Shown here: in pieces, positions 8,087 to 16,814 of the stretch | Layout: every line of letters begins with the position of its first letter | How positions within the stretch are numbered: position 1 is the first letter of the stretch | Source: Pseudomonas sp. B21-015 | GTDB taxonomy: Bacteria > Pseudomonadota > Gammaproteobacteria > Pseudomonadales > Pseudomonadaceae | Length of the DNA: 64,000 nt | Direction: 5' to 3' | NCBI RefSeq assembly: GCF_024749285.1 | Contig: NZ_CP087196.1 | Coordinates: forward strand, 2,480,001-2,544,000 | Translations under genes and position numbers: made by a program | The notes under the pieces: generated by a model | Database searches by the model: none | Told to the model about the DNA's origin: nothing | What the model saw: only the letters and a program-made list of their open reading frames with translations

Positions 8087-9435
8087 GATCGTGGTGCCTC
8101 GGGAGCGATGTGCCGAAGCCCGATGCCGCTGTAGTGCAAACCAGCCGCCGCCGCGTGTTCCGGGTTGTAAAGGTTGCGGCCGTCGACGATCACCCGCGCG
8201 CGCAGTTTGCTCGCCAGCAGGTCGAAGTCGACCACACGGAAGTTTTTCCATTCGGTGCAGATCACCAGCGCGTCGGCATCTTCCAGGGTGTCGTCGCGGG
8301 TGGCGCACAGGTGCAGGTCATTGCGGTAGCCGTAAATGCGCCGGCACTCGGACATGGCTTCCGGATCGTAAGCCTGCACGCTCGCGCCTTCGGCCCACAG
8401 CGCCTCCATCAGGTAACGGCTGGGGGCTTCGCGCATGTCATCGGTATTGGGTTTGAAAGCCAGGCCCCAGATCGCGATGGACTGGCCGGCCAGCCCGTTG
8501 GGGAATTGCGCCTTCAGTTTGCTGATCAGAATGTGCCGTTGGCTGTCGTTCACGTCGGTGACGCTGCGCAACAGACGCAATGGCATGCCGTTGTGTTCGG
8601 CGGTGTGCAGCAGGGCGCGCAAGTCCTTGGGGAAGCATGAGCCGCCGAAGCCGCAGCCGGGGTAGATAAAGTGGTAACCGATGCGTGGGTCCGAGCCGAT
8701 GCCTTTGCGCACCGCTTCGATGTCAGCCCCCAACAGCTCGGTGAGGTTGGCCAGTTCGTTCATGAAACTGATGCGCGTGGCGAGCATCGCATTGGCCGCG
8801 TACTTGGTCAGCTCGGCACTGCGGTTGTCCATGAACATGAGCTTTTCCCGGTTGCGGCAGAACGGCGCATAGAGTTCGCTCAACTGGTTGCGTGCTTCAT
8901 CGTCATTGGTGCCGACGATGATCCGGTCCGGACGCATGCAATCGGCCAGGGCGCTGCCTTCCTTGAGAAACTCCGGGTTGGACACCACCCGCACGTTCAA
9001 CGCACCTTTGCCTCGGTGTTGCAGCGCTTCGTGGGCGGCGCTCGCCACCTGGTCCGCAGTGCCCACCGGCACGGTGGACTTGATGATCAGGGTGCGATCG
9101 GACTCCATGAGACTGGCGATCTGCCGGGCTACATTCAGTACATGGCTGAGGTCGGCGGAACCGTCTTCATCGGCGGGGGTACCTACCGCGATGAAAATCA
9201 GCTCGGCATGCTCGACCGCGTCGCTGGCCTGAGTGGTGAAGAGCAGACGACCGGCTTTGATGTTGTCTTCCAGGGTGCTGGACAGTCCCGGCTCGCTGAT
9301 TGGAGGCACGGCTTGCTGCAGTTGTCTGATCTTGTTGGAGTCAATATCCACGCACAGGACGCGATGTCCGACATCAGCCAATGCTGCGGCTTGTATAAGG
9401 CCGACGTAGCCGGTACCAAATACGCTCACGTCCAT
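8083..9435 (-). CDS. UDP-glucose 6-dehydrogenase
   Basis: 450 residues, the usual length. It has the NAD fold FGTGYVG at residues 6-12, STVPVGT near 120, the EFLKEG substrate loop near 155, and the catalytic cysteine Cys267 in GGSCFPKD. The C-terminal UDP-binding domain starts around AIWGLAFKPNTDD. The enzyme oxidises UDP-glucose twice to UDP-glucuronate. It is the first gene of the minus-strand exopolysaccharide operon, with GAGG 10 bases before the ATG and about 400 bases of intergenic DNA upstream where the operon promoter should lie. Confidence 0.95.
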   Translation of the reverse strand: MDVSVFGTGYVGLIQAAALADVGHRVLCVDIDSNKIRQLQQAVPPISEPGLSSTLEDNIKAGRLLFTTQASDAVEHAELIFIAVGTPADEDGSADLSHVLNVARQIASLMESDRTLIIKSTVPVGTADQVASAAHEALQHRGKGALNVRVVSNPEFLKEGSALADCMRPDRIIVGTNDDEARNQLSELYAPFCRNREKLMFMDNRSAELTKYAANAMLATRISFMNELANLTELLGADIEAVRKGIGSDPRIGYHFIYPGCGFGGSCFPKDLRALLHTAEHNGMPLRLLRSVTDVNDSQRHILISKLKAQFPNGLAGQSIAIWGLAFKPNTDDMREAPSRYLMEALWAEGASVQAYDPEAMSECRRIYGYRNDLHLCATRDDTLEDADALVICTEWKNFRVVDFDLLASKLRARVIVDGRNLYNPEHAAAAGLHYSGIGLRHIAPEAPRS

Positions 9436-9832
9436 ATTGGCGTGCCTCGTAAGACGGTGGATGTAACTGAAATGAGACTGTCAAAAGGGGTATAGCCCAG
9501 CCGTGGGAAAGCGTGTCAGCAAAATGACGGGTAGCGCGGGTCGGAAACCCTGATTTCACGGGCTATTTGCTATCAAGTGCTTGCCGTTGCTGGATTTGTC
9601 GCGGTTTTGAGGGCTTGCTGAGGTTTTCAAGAAAACGATAGACGGTCGCAAGGCTTGTATTACAAGGGTTACAGGAACTTTGGCGTGTCAGATTTGAGGC
9701 AACATTTTTTTGACGCTTTTGGCAAAAAACCGGCATTTCTTGCGCTTCGATGGCTTAGTGCTAGTGTCAGAAAATAGCTGACAATCATTGGTTTCCATTG
9801 GCTAATGGCAGCCATGGAGGTACTGCACCACC
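9436..9832. promoter_or_regulatory. Divergent intergenic region between the EPS operon and the sulfatase-like gene
   Basis: 397 bases without a supported gene, more AT-rich than the flanks. It must contain the promoters of the EPS operon (minus) and of the sulfatase-like gene (plus). A perfect 6-bp inverted repeat, TGTCAG-N7-CTGACA, lies at 9765-9783, 49 bases before the plus-strand start. GGAGG at 9816-9820 is the probable ribosome site for the plus gene. I could not place -35/-10 elements with confidence. Confidence 0.45.
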
Positions 9833-11530
9833 ATGATCCGATACCTCAAGGAACTGTTGCTGGTTCTGTATCTACTCAAGAATTACGACTATTACCTCGA
9901 TCGTCTCGATGCACTGGGCATCGGAATCCCGATGCTGCTGTATGGCGGGATGTTCGTGGTGCTGACGATTGCGCTGTTCATGACCGCGTACATCCGCCAG
10001 ACGCTGATCCGTCATTTGTTCGCGTTGGCGATGTTTGGCTCGGCGGTTTTCTTTGACGTCTACACGCACGTGACCGCCAGTTACCTGACTTACAGCAGTT
10101 TTGTGTCGCTGGTGTATTCCGGCGGGTTCATCCAGGAAGCGGCTTACCAGTACCGCGATGCGATCATCAGCGCGATGGTCAGTGGCTTGTTGTTGCTGTT
10201 GGGGATCGGGCTCAAGCCGCGTCGACGGTTGCCGGCGCCAGGGGCGCTGTTGGTGGCGGCGCCGGTGCTCGGGGTGTTGTTGCTCAGCGCGGTGCTGTTC
10301 GTGCGGGCCGGCGAGGGCGCCCGTGGCTTGCCGATCATGTACACGCCGTTGGCCTATCTGAATCTGTTTACCTATGAAGCGCTGCACAACACCGTCGGCC
10401 CGCGTGAACCGGTGAACCTGGCGCGCATCGATCAGCCCGTGGGCTACGACATCGTGCTGATCATCGACGAGAGCATTTCCGGCAATTACCTGGACATCAA
10501 CACGCCGTTCGGTGTGCACAGCAACCTCAAGGAGCCGCACCCGGGTGTGGACATCTTCAATTATGGCTACGCCGCGTCCATCGCCAATTGCAGTGCCGAC
10601 ACCAACGTCACCCTGCGCTATGGCGGCACTCGCACCGATTACATGCGGATCAACACCACGCTGCCGTCGATCTGGCAGTACGCGAAAAAGGCCGGGCTGC
10701 GCACGGTTTACATCGACGCCCAGCGCACTGGCGGCAACTTGCAGAACCTGATGAACAATGCCGAGAAGCAGGACATCGACGAGTTCGTGCAATTCGACCA
10801 GACCGGCGTGCGCGACCGCGACATGGCAGCGGCAGCCAAGCTGATCGACCTGCTCAACGACGGCAAACCGGAACTGGTGGTGATCAACAAGGTCGGCGCG
10901 CATTTTCCAGTGCACGACAAGTACCCGGATGCCTTCATGGCCTACCGGCCGGCGTTGCCCCGTGGGCAGTTTGTCGAGGTGGCGGACACGGGCAAACGCG
11001 ATGGCTTCAACGGCCAGCCGGATGATTGGGTGCTGTACCGCAATGCCTACAAAAATACCGTGCTGTGGAATGTCGGCGAGTTCTTCGCACGGGTTTTCGC
11101 GCAGGCGGATTTGCGCAATGCGCTGCTGATCTACACCTCGGACCATGGACAGGACCTGCATGAGCGCGGTAACCCCGGGCTCAACACTCACTGCGGCAGT
11201 GAACCGGTGGAGGAGGAGGGGGTGGTGCCGTTGGTGGTGATTTCGGGCAGCGATTTGAAGACCCTGGACTGGCAGGCGCAGTTGCCGGCCAACAAGGATC
11301 GCTCCAGTCACTACAACATCTTCCCGACGTTGCTGCAGTTGATGGGCTATGACCTGGCGGGGATCGAGGCGGTGTATGGCAAACCGTTGAGCGTGCCGAC
11401 GGTGGACGATTTCACGTTTAACTATCGGTTCAATGCGCGGCTCGGCGCTGTGCCTGCGTGGAAGTACATTGATTTGAACAGCATTGTGACGCCGGGGCAG
11501 GTGGTGCCGAGTGTGGCGGTGGGGCAGTGA
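9833..11530 (+). CDS. Sulfatase-fold membrane enzyme (phosphoethanolamine/phosphoglycerol transferase-like)
   Basis: 565 residues: an N-terminal membrane part with about five hydrophobic segments (up to about residue 175) and a periplasmic sulfatase-like domain. The domain begins IVLIIDESISGNYLDIN near residue 205, has CSADTNVTLRYGG (a Thr would be the nucleophile) near 255, and the metal-binding TSDHGQDLHERGNPG near 437 followed by a late His. This is the alkaline-phosphatase superfamily architecture of EptA and LTA-synthase-like enzymes, which move phosphoethanolamine or phosphoglycerol to a lipid or glycan. The exact donor and acceptor are unknown. Standing divergently from the EPS operon, it could decorate the polysaccharide or LPS. 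Confidence 0.8.
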   Translation: MIRYLKELLLVLYLLKNYDYYLDRLDALGIGIPMLLYGGMFVVLTIALFMTAYIRQTLIRHLFALAMFGSAVFFDVYTHVTASYLTYSSFVSLVYSGGFIQEAAYQYRDAIISAMVSGLLLLLGIGLKPRRRLPAPGALLVAAPVLGVLLLSAVLFVRAGEGARGLPIMYTPLAYLNLFTYEALHNTVGPREPVNLARIDQPVGYDIVLIIDESISGNYLDINTPFGVHSNLKEPHPGVDIFNYGYAASIANCSADTNVTLRYGGTRTDYMRINTTLPSIWQYAKKAGLRTVYIDAQRTGGNLQNLMNNAEKQDIDEFVQFDQTGVRDRDMAAAAKLIDLLNDGKPELVVINKVGAHFPVHDKYPDAFMAYRPALPRGQFVEVADTGKRDGFNGQPDDWVLYRNAYKNTVLWNVGEFFARVFAQADLRNALLIYTSDHGQDLHERGNPGLNTHCGSEPVEEEGVVPLVVISGSDLKTLDWQAQLPANKDRSSHYNIFPTLLQLMGYDLAGIEAVYGKPLSVPTVDDFTFNYRFNARLGAVPAWKYIDLNSIVTPGQVVPSVAVGQ

Positions 11531-11553
11531 GATTTTGAGCGATTGAGCGGCCT

Positions 11554-11647
11554 CTTCGCGAGCAAGCCCGCTCCCACAGGTGATTGAGGTGCACGCAAAT
11601 CTTTCGTACACCATCGCCCCCTGTGGGTGCGGGCTTGCCCGCGAAGA
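11554..11647. repeat. REPIN (inverted pair of REP sequences)
   Basis: Two oppositely oriented REP units, CGCGAGCAAGCCCGCTCCCA and its complement-like TGTGGGTGCGGGCTTGCCCG, separated by about 50 bases. This is the most common extragenic palindrome of fluorescent pseudomonads. It lies between the sulfatase-like gene and the ABC transporter operon and may act as a transcript boundary. Confidence 0.85.
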
Positions 11648-11711
11648 ACGATAACGCGGTGCCGCTGCCGTCCGCTATCCTAGGCCCATTGCCTCCAACG
11701 AGCCTTCCCTC

Positions 11712-12380
11712 ATGCTTTCGGTCCAGGGCGTCTTCAAAAGCTACGCCACCCCCCAAGGCCCATTACCGGTACTGCAAGGTGTCGACCTCACCTTGAAACC
11801 CGGCAGCAGCCTGGCGCTGATGGGCGAGTCGGGCAGTGGCAAGAGCACCTTGCTGCACCTGATCGCCGGCCTGGACAAGGTCGATCGCGGCAGCATTCGC
11901 AGTGGCGAGCATCGGCTGGAGCAGATGAACGAAGGCCAATTGGCCAACTGGCGCCGGACCGAAATCGGCCTGGTGTTCCAGCAGTTCAACCTGATCGGCA
12001 GTTTGCGGGTCGAGGATAATCTGGCGTTTCAGGCGCGTTTGGCCGGGCGCCATGATCCGCGTTGGCAGGCGCATCTGGTGCAACGTCTCGGGTTGGCGGA
12101 CCTGCTACTGCGCTATCCGGAGCAGTTGTCCGGCGGGCAACAGCAACGGGTCGCGTTGGGCCGTGCGCTGGCCTCGCAACCCAAACTGCTGCTGGCCGAC
12201 GAGCCCACCGGCAGCCTCGATGAAGCCACCAGCGATGAGGTGTTGAAGTTGTTGCTGGAGCTGCTCGACGACAGCCCCACGACCTTGTTGATGGTCACTC
12301 ACAGCCCACGGGTTGCCGCGCGGCTGGCGGACAAAGTGGTGCTGCACGGTGGCCGCCTGGCTGGCGCGGACGAGCGCTGA
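11712..12380 (+). CDS. ABC transporter ATP-binding protein (LolD/AttE-like)
   Basis: 222 residues, a complete ABC ATPase: Walker A GESGSGKST at 38-46, Q-loop FQQFNLIG near 95, signature LSGGQQQRV near 138, Walker B LLLADEPTGSLDE near 158 and the switch His in MVTHSPR. The short single-domain form and the following FtsX-type permease place it in the MacB/LolD group. Its stop is 1 base before the permease start. In this order (ATPase, long permease, CrtC-like lipoprotein) it matches systems annotated as AttEFGH; the substrate is not established. Confidence 0.92.
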   Translation: MLSVQGVFKSYATPQGPLPVLQGVDLTLKPGSSLALMGESGSGKSTLLHLIAGLDKVDRGSIRSGEHRLEQMNEGQLANWRRTEIGLVFQQFNLIGSLRVEDNLAFQARLAGRHDPRWQAHLVQRLGLADLLLRYPEQLSGGQQQRVALGRALASQPKLLLADEPTGSLDEATSDEVLKLLLELLDDSPTTLLMVTHSPRVAARLADKVVLHGGRLAGADER

Positions 12381-12381
12381 G

Positions 12382-14853
12382 GTGCGGGTTTTTCGCGAGA
12401 CGCTACGGGCGCTGCTCAGCCATTGGCGGCAGCACCCGGTGCAATTTTTCAGTGTGCTGACCGGGCTCTGGCTCGCCACCAGCCTGTTGACCGGCGTACA
12501 GGCGCTGAACAGCCAGGCGCGAGAAAGCTATGCCCGGGCCAGTCAATTGATCGGTGGCGAACCCCAGGCCAGCCTCAGTGCGCCCGGCGGCGGAGTGTTT
12601 TCTCAGCAAGTGTTTGTCGACCTGCGTCGTGCGGGTTGGCCGGTATCGCCGGTATTGCAAGGCCGGGTGACGCTCAAGGGCCATGAAGACCAGCGCTTGC
12701 AGTTGATGGGCATTGAGCCGGTGTCGTTGCCCAGCGGTTCCGCAGTGGCCGGACGGTCATTGCCGATCGAGCAGATCGTCGAGTTTTTCACCCCACCGGG
12801 CAGCACCTGGGTATCGCCGCAAACTTTGCAGGCGTTGGGCTTGCACGAAGGCGAAACACCGATGGCCCAGAGCGCAATCACCTTGCCGCCACTGCGTGCC
12901 CAGCCTGACATGGCGCCCGGTGTGTTGCTGGTGGACATCGGCTTCGCCCAGCAGATTCTGCAGCTGCCCGATCAACTGTCGCGCCTGCTGCTACCCAAGG
13001 ATTTCACCGCGACCCTGCCTGATGAGTTCAAGGGCCAACTCCAGCTCAAAACCAGTGACCAGGAAAACAACCTCGCGCGCCTGACCGAGAGCTTCCACCT
13101 GAACCTCGATGCCTTGGGCTTTCTATCGTTCGTGGTCGGCCTGTTCATCGTTCACGCGGCAATCGGTCTGGCGCTGGAGCAGCGCCGAGGCTTGCTCAGA
13201 ACCCTGCGCGCCTGTGGCGTCAGTGCACGCATGTTGATGACCTGTCTCACCGTCGAGCTGGGTGGCCTGGCGCTGATCGGTGGTATCGCCGGCGTCGCCA
13301 GCGGCTACCTGCTGGCCAGCGTGTTGTTGCCGGACGTCGCCGCCAGTTTGCGCGGTTTGTACGGCGCCGAAGTACCGGGCCAGTTGAGCCTCAGTCCGTT
13401 GTGGTGGTTCAGCGGTATCGGCCTGAGCCTGTTCGGCGCGTTGCTGGCCGGTGCCAACAGTTTGCTGCGAGCGGCGCGTTTGCCGTTGCTGGCGCTGGCC
13501 AATCCGCAAGCCTGGCATCAGGCCCACGCGCGCTGGTTGCGGCGCCAGGGTTGGGTCGCCGCGATAGCTGCGGTAATCGCGTTGTGGGCGTTGATCCTGG
13601 GCGACAGCCTGAGCAGTGGCTTCGTGTTGATGGCCGCGTTGTTGATCGGCGCCGCACTGGCCTTGCCGGTGGTGTTGAATAGCGTGCTTGACCGGGTGCT
13701 TCGGTACAGTCGTTCCGTGCTGGGCCAATGGTTTCTCGCCGATTGCCGCCAGCAACTGCCGGCCCTGAGCCTGGCCTTGATGGCGCTGTTGTTGGCGCTG
13801 GCGGCGAACATCGGTGCCGGCAGCATGACCGCCGGTTTCCGTCAGACGTTCAACAACTGGCTCGAACAGCGCCTGACTGCCGAGCTGTACCTCAATCCGC
13901 AAAATCCCGCCCAGGCCCGAGAACTGCACACCTGGCTCAAACAACAACCCCAAATCACCGCGGTGCTACCGAACTGGCAAGTGTCGATCCAGTTGCAGGG
14001 CTGGCCGGCGGACGTCTTTGGCGTGATCGATCACCCGACCTATCGCCAGCACTGGCCGCTGCTGGAAGCCTTGGGTGACAACCCTTGGGAGCGACTGGCC
14101 AAGGACGACGCGCTGATGCTCAGCGAGCAACTGGCGCGGCGGTTGAAGGTGCGGCTCGGTGAGCACCTGACGATTGCCACGCCCAATGGCCCATGGTCGC
14201 CACGGATCGTCGGGATCTACGCCGACTACGGCAATCCCAAGGGCCACCTGCTGGTGAACATCAATCATCTGCTGCGCGGCTGGCCGCAACTGACACCCAG
14301 CCGTTTCAACCTGCGCATCGACCCTGCGTCGATCCCTGGGTTCCTGACCGCGCTGCAAGCGCGCTTTGCCCTGGACGACAGCCGCATCTTCGATCAGGCC
14401 CGGCTCAAGGGCTGGTCCACGCAAGTGTTCGAGCGCACCTTTGCCGCCACCGCCGCGCTCAACAGCCTGACCCTTTGCGTTGCGGGCGTGGCGCTGTTCA
14501 TCAGCTTGCTGACCCAGAGCCAGAGCCGCCTCGGACAACTCGCGCCGCTGTGGGCGCTGGGCGTGACGCGGCGGCAGTTGATGCTGCTCAACCTTGGGCA
14601 AACCTGGTTGCTGGCGGTGCTGACGCTGGTGCTGGCATTGCCGTTAGGCATCGCGTTGGCGTGGTGCCTGGACACGGTGATCAACGTTCAGGCCTTCGGC
14701 TGGCGCTTGCCGTTGCGGGTGTTTCCGTTGCAACTGTTGCAGTTGATGGGCCTGGCGTTACTCGCCACATTGCTCGCCTCGGCGTGGCCGTTGTACTCGC
14801 TGTATCGTACGCAACCGGCGGATCTGCTGAGGACGTTTGCTCATGAAGATTAG
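12382..14853 (+). CDS. FtsX/MacB-type ABC transporter permease
   Basis: 823 residues. The start taken is GTG at 12382, directly after the ATPase stop, because the frame before it is a shadow of the ATPase gene and VRVFRETLRALLSHWRQHP is a typical cytoplasmic lead into the first membrane helix. Two FtsX domains are visible (about residues 230-370 and 690-815), with a central cluster of helices (about 390-500) and a large periplasmic domain after the first helix. Such fused AttFG/LolCE-like permeases move lipids or lipoproteins, or act as mechanotransmitters, rather than forming a channel. Its last 11 bases overlap the next gene. Confidence 0.85.
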   Translation: MRVFRETLRALLSHWRQHPVQFFSVLTGLWLATSLLTGVQALNSQARESYARASQLIGGEPQASLSAPGGGVFSQQVFVDLRRAGWPVSPVLQGRVTLKGHEDQRLQLMGIEPVSLPSGSAVAGRSLPIEQIVEFFTPPGSTWVSPQTLQALGLHEGETPMAQSAITLPPLRAQPDMAPGVLLVDIGFAQQILQLPDQLSRLLLPKDFTATLPDEFKGQLQLKTSDQENNLARLTESFHLNLDALGFLSFVVGLFIVHAAIGLALEQRRGLLRTLRACGVSARMLMTCLTVELGGLALIGGIAGVASGYLLASVLLPDVAASLRGLYGAEVPGQLSLSPLWWFSGIGLSLFGALLAGANSLLRAARLPLLALANPQAWHQAHARWLRRQGWVAAIAAVIALWALILGDSLSSGFVLMAALLIGAALALPVVLNSVLDRVLRYSRSVLGQWFLADCRQQLPALSLALMALLLALAANIGAGSMTAGFRQTFNNWLEQRLTAELYLNPQNPAQARELHTWLKQQPQITAVLPNWQVSIQLQGWPADVFGVIDHPTYRQHWPLLEALGDNPWERLAKDDALMLSEQLARRLKVRLGEHLTIATPNGPWSPRIVGIYADYGNPKGHLLVNINHLLRGWPQLTPSRFNLRIDPASIPGFLTALQARFALDDSRIFDQARLKGWSTQVFERTFAATAALNSLTLCVAGVALFISLLTQSQSRLGQLAPLWALGVTRRQLMLLNLGQTWLLAVLTLVLALPLGIALAWCLDTVINVQAFGWRLPLRVFPLQLLQLMGLALLATLLASAWPLYSLYRTQPADLLRTFAHED

Positions 14854-15913
14854 GCTCGGCGTGTTGTTGCTGGCGCTGCTGAGCGGATGCGACAACACGC
14901 CTGCGCCGGAAAAAGGCTTCGCCGGCCTCGGCCATCAGGCCGCCGCATTTATCCCGGTGGTGCCCGGGCGGGCGTTCAGCTTTCCGGCGGACCATGGCTC
15001 CCACGATGGCTTTCGCATCGAATGGTGGTATATCACCGCCAACCTCAAGGACGCTCAGGGCCATGAGTTCGGCGTGCAATGGACGCTGTTCCGCAGTGCC
15101 CTGAAAGCAGTTCCCGAGCAACCCGGCTGGGGCAATCAGACCATTTGGCTGGGCCATTCGGCTGTGACTTCCGCCACGGTGCACCATGCTGCCGAACGCT
15201 ACGCCCGAGGTGGCGTCGGCCAGGCCGGCGTGAGCCTGGCACCCTTCAGTGCATGGATCGACGATTGGCGTTTCAGCAGCCAGGCTACCGATGAAAACCC
15301 GTTGGCGGACCTGCAACTCAGCGCCCGCGACAAGGCGTTCAGCTACCAGCTTAGACTGACCACAACCCGGCCACTGGTGCTTCAAGGAGACAAAGGCTTC
15401 AGCCAGAAATCCGAACAGGGCCAGGCGTCGTACTACTACAGCCAGCCATTTTTCCAGGCCAGCGGCACCCTGGAAATCGACGGAAAAACCTACACGGTCA
15501 GTGGCCCGGCCTGGCTCGACCGTGAGTGGAGCAGCCAACCCCTGACCGCCAACCAGACCGGTTGGGACTGGTTTTCCCTGCACCTGGACAGCGGCGAGCA
15601 GGTCATGCTCTACCGCATGCGGCAAAAGGACGGCGCGCCATACCTCACCGGCACCTGGATCGACGCCCAAGGGCAGACGCAGTTATTGCACGCCGACGAC
15701 ATCAGCCTCATACCCCAAGACACCGCCGACGTGGCCGGGCGTTCGATGCCCGTGAACTGGTCGATCAAAATCCCCGACAAACACCTCGATATCACCATCG
15801 ACGCCCTCAACCCCAAGGCCTGGATGAACTTGCGCATTCCCTATTGGGAAGGGCCGGTGCGACTGAGTGGCAGTCATGGGGGGCAGGGCTATCTGGAGAT
15901 GACCGGGTATTGA
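14843..15913 (+). CDS. CrtC-like/AttH lipocalin-type lipoprotein
   Basis: 356 residues from the ATG at 14843, with GAGGA 10 bases upstream. The signal MKIRLGVLLLALLSGCDN ends in a lipobox (LSGC), so the protein is lipid-anchored. The mature part has the motifs of the hydroxyneurosporene synthase (CrtC)/AttH family: FPADHGSHDGFRIEWWYITAN near residue 50, EFGVQWTLFR, GPAWLDREWSS and GWDWFSLHLDSGEQVMLYRMR. The gene overlaps the permease by 11 bases and is clearly its operon partner. The family includes carotenoid hydratases, but here it is probably a periplasmic ligand-binding or hydrolytic partner of the transporter. Confidence 0.87.
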   Translation: MKIRLGVLLLALLSGCDNTPAPEKGFAGLGHQAAAFIPVVPGRAFSFPADHGSHDGFRIEWWYITANLKDAQGHEFGVQWTLFRSALKAVPEQPGWGNQTIWLGHSAVTSATVHHAAERYARGGVGQAGVSLAPFSAWIDDWRFSSQATDENPLADLQLSARDKAFSYQLRLTTTRPLVLQGDKGFSQKSEQGQASYYYSQPFFQASGTLEIDGKTYTVSGPAWLDREWSSQPLTANQTGWDWFSLHLDSGEQVMLYRMRQKDGAPYLTGTWIDAQGQTQLLHADDISLIPQDTADVAGRSMPVNWSIKIPDKHLDITIDALNPKAWMNLRIPYWEGPVRLSGSHGGQGYLEMTGY

Positions 15914-15975
15914 CCCGGAACTCTCGGCGCCACGCTGTTTTCGTTCGTAATGAAGCCTATTCACGGGAGCCCGCC

Positions 15976-16218
15976 ATGAGCGACGATCTCAAACCGCCCA
16001 CCCTTGCCACCTGGCAGCGGCTGTTCGACGACAAAGCCTACTGGCAGCAATCTCCCGACGCCCATTACGCCGAACTGCTGCGCATCGCCGATGATCTGCT
16101 CGGGCAGGGCGCCATCGACCTCGATCAATGGCAGATCCTCAAAACCAAGGCCGATCAATCCCATAAAGACTCGCCCGCCGTGAACGTCGCCCACGAAGTC
16201 GACGATCCCGAAGCGTGA
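15976..16218 (+). CDS. Small conserved hypothetical protein (80 aa)
   Basis: 80 residues, soluble and acidic, starting MSDDLKPPTLATWQRLFDDK. It follows a good ribosome site (GGGAG, 7 bases before the ATG). No membrane segment, cysteine or known motif is seen; the composition suggests a compact helical protein. It lies 62 bases after the AttH-like gene and 10 bases before another small gene, so the two probably form a short unit. Function unknown. Confidence 0.75.
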   Translation: MSDDLKPPTLATWQRLFDDKAYWQQSPDAHYAELLRIADDLLGQGAIDLDQWQILKTKADQSHKDSPAVNVAHEVDDPEA

Positions 16219-16228
16219 GGAAAACTCC

Positions 16229-16402
16229 ATGAATCCCACACCGGCCACCCCCTCGGAAAACCCCGACGAACCCCGGCCACTAGGCGAAGTCGAGCGTGAC
16301 AACGACGCCCTGCGCCCCACCGATCCAACCCGGCGCAAGGAAAGCGGCAAGGGCACAGACAGCGGAGAATCCACCGCGCAAGAAACCGCGGACACGCTCT
16401 GA
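16229..16402 (+). CDS. Small hydrophilic hypothetical protein (57 aa)
   Basis: A 57-residue open frame starting MNPTPATPSENPDEPRPLGE and ending GESTAQETADTL. It is rich in Pro, Glu, Asp and Thr and lacks hydrophobic stretches, so it is probably disordered. GAGGAAAA lies just before the ATG, and the gene follows the 80-residue gene by 10 bases. Similar short polar genes are frequent in Pseudomonas, but I do not recognise a function. Confidence 0.6.
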   Translation: MNPTPATPSENPDEPRPLGEVERDNDALRPTDPTRRKESGKGTDSGESTAQETADTL

Positions 16403-16678
16403 GCGGGCGTCTATGCAGGCGAAATGAAAGATCTGAACGTAGAACAGAGCATTGTGGTGATTGATACCGATAGGTTGAATATCACCTGCCAGCATAAGCT
16501 GATCATTATTTGTACGAATTGATGATCCGTGTGCAAATAGGGGCAGAAGAACAAGCTTGAATCAATGAGTTGTGAGAACTTGTATCTGATTTTTTAGCAA
16601 AGATTTACGAAATATTACGTGTAAATTTTCATGTTTATATTGAGGACATATCGGCCAAACTCTATTAAAATCCTTCCC

Positions 16679-16746
16679 GTTCGCCCGGTGTCAGGGCTCT
16701 TTACCGGTGCATGGATTGCCAGGCCATTACACTGGGCGAACACCTT
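16679..16746 (+). ncRNA. Candidate structured RNA or terminator hairpin
   Basis: GTTCGCCCGGTGT at 16679-16691 pairs with ACACTGGGCGAAC at 16729-16741 (12 of 13 positions, plus one G-U in RNA). The arms enclose about 37 bases and are followed by a run of six T. This could be the 3' end of a small RNA or an intrinsic terminator with an unusually long loop. No match to a known RNA family is claimed. Confidence 0.35.
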
Positions 16747-16779
16747 TTTTGGGAGACGGTATTTAAAAGTTTCGGATAT

Positions 16780-16814
16780 AAAAATGGGCGACCTTTGGGG
16801 GCGCCCATTTTTAT
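16780..16814. terminator. Intrinsic terminator, bidirectional type (copy A)
   Basis: Arms AAAAATGGGCG (16780-16790) and CGCCCATTTTT (16802-16812) enclose an 11-base loop. The A and T runs on the two sides allow termination in either direction. The preceding 30 bases (TTTAAAAGTTTCGGA) recur before the terminator at 20.0 kb. Confidence 0.7.

Noticed and set aside
8086..8308. Longer N-terminus for the epimerase
   Set aside because: The extra 74 codons are Arg-rich and overlap the UDP-glucose dehydrogenase gene; the ATG at 8086 gives the exact Rossmann N-terminus and the ATGA overlap.
9672..9691. AlgU-type promoter (GAACTT with TCAGA)
   Set aside because: The spacing between the two elements is about 7 bases instead of 16-17, and the orientation would not serve the EPS operon.
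9731..9745. Sigma-54 type -24/-12 element
   Set aside because: The GG and GC dinucleotides are 8 bases apart instead of 10.
9872..11614. 580-codon open frame on the minus strand
   Set aside because: Antisense shadow of the sulfatase-fold gene; the translation is rich in His, Gln and Arg, as is typical for such shadows.
16679..16741. Integron attC site
   Set aside because: The inverted arms resemble attC at first sight, but the core-site sequences (RYYYAAC/GTTRRRY in the right orientation) are missing and no integrase or cassette array is seen.
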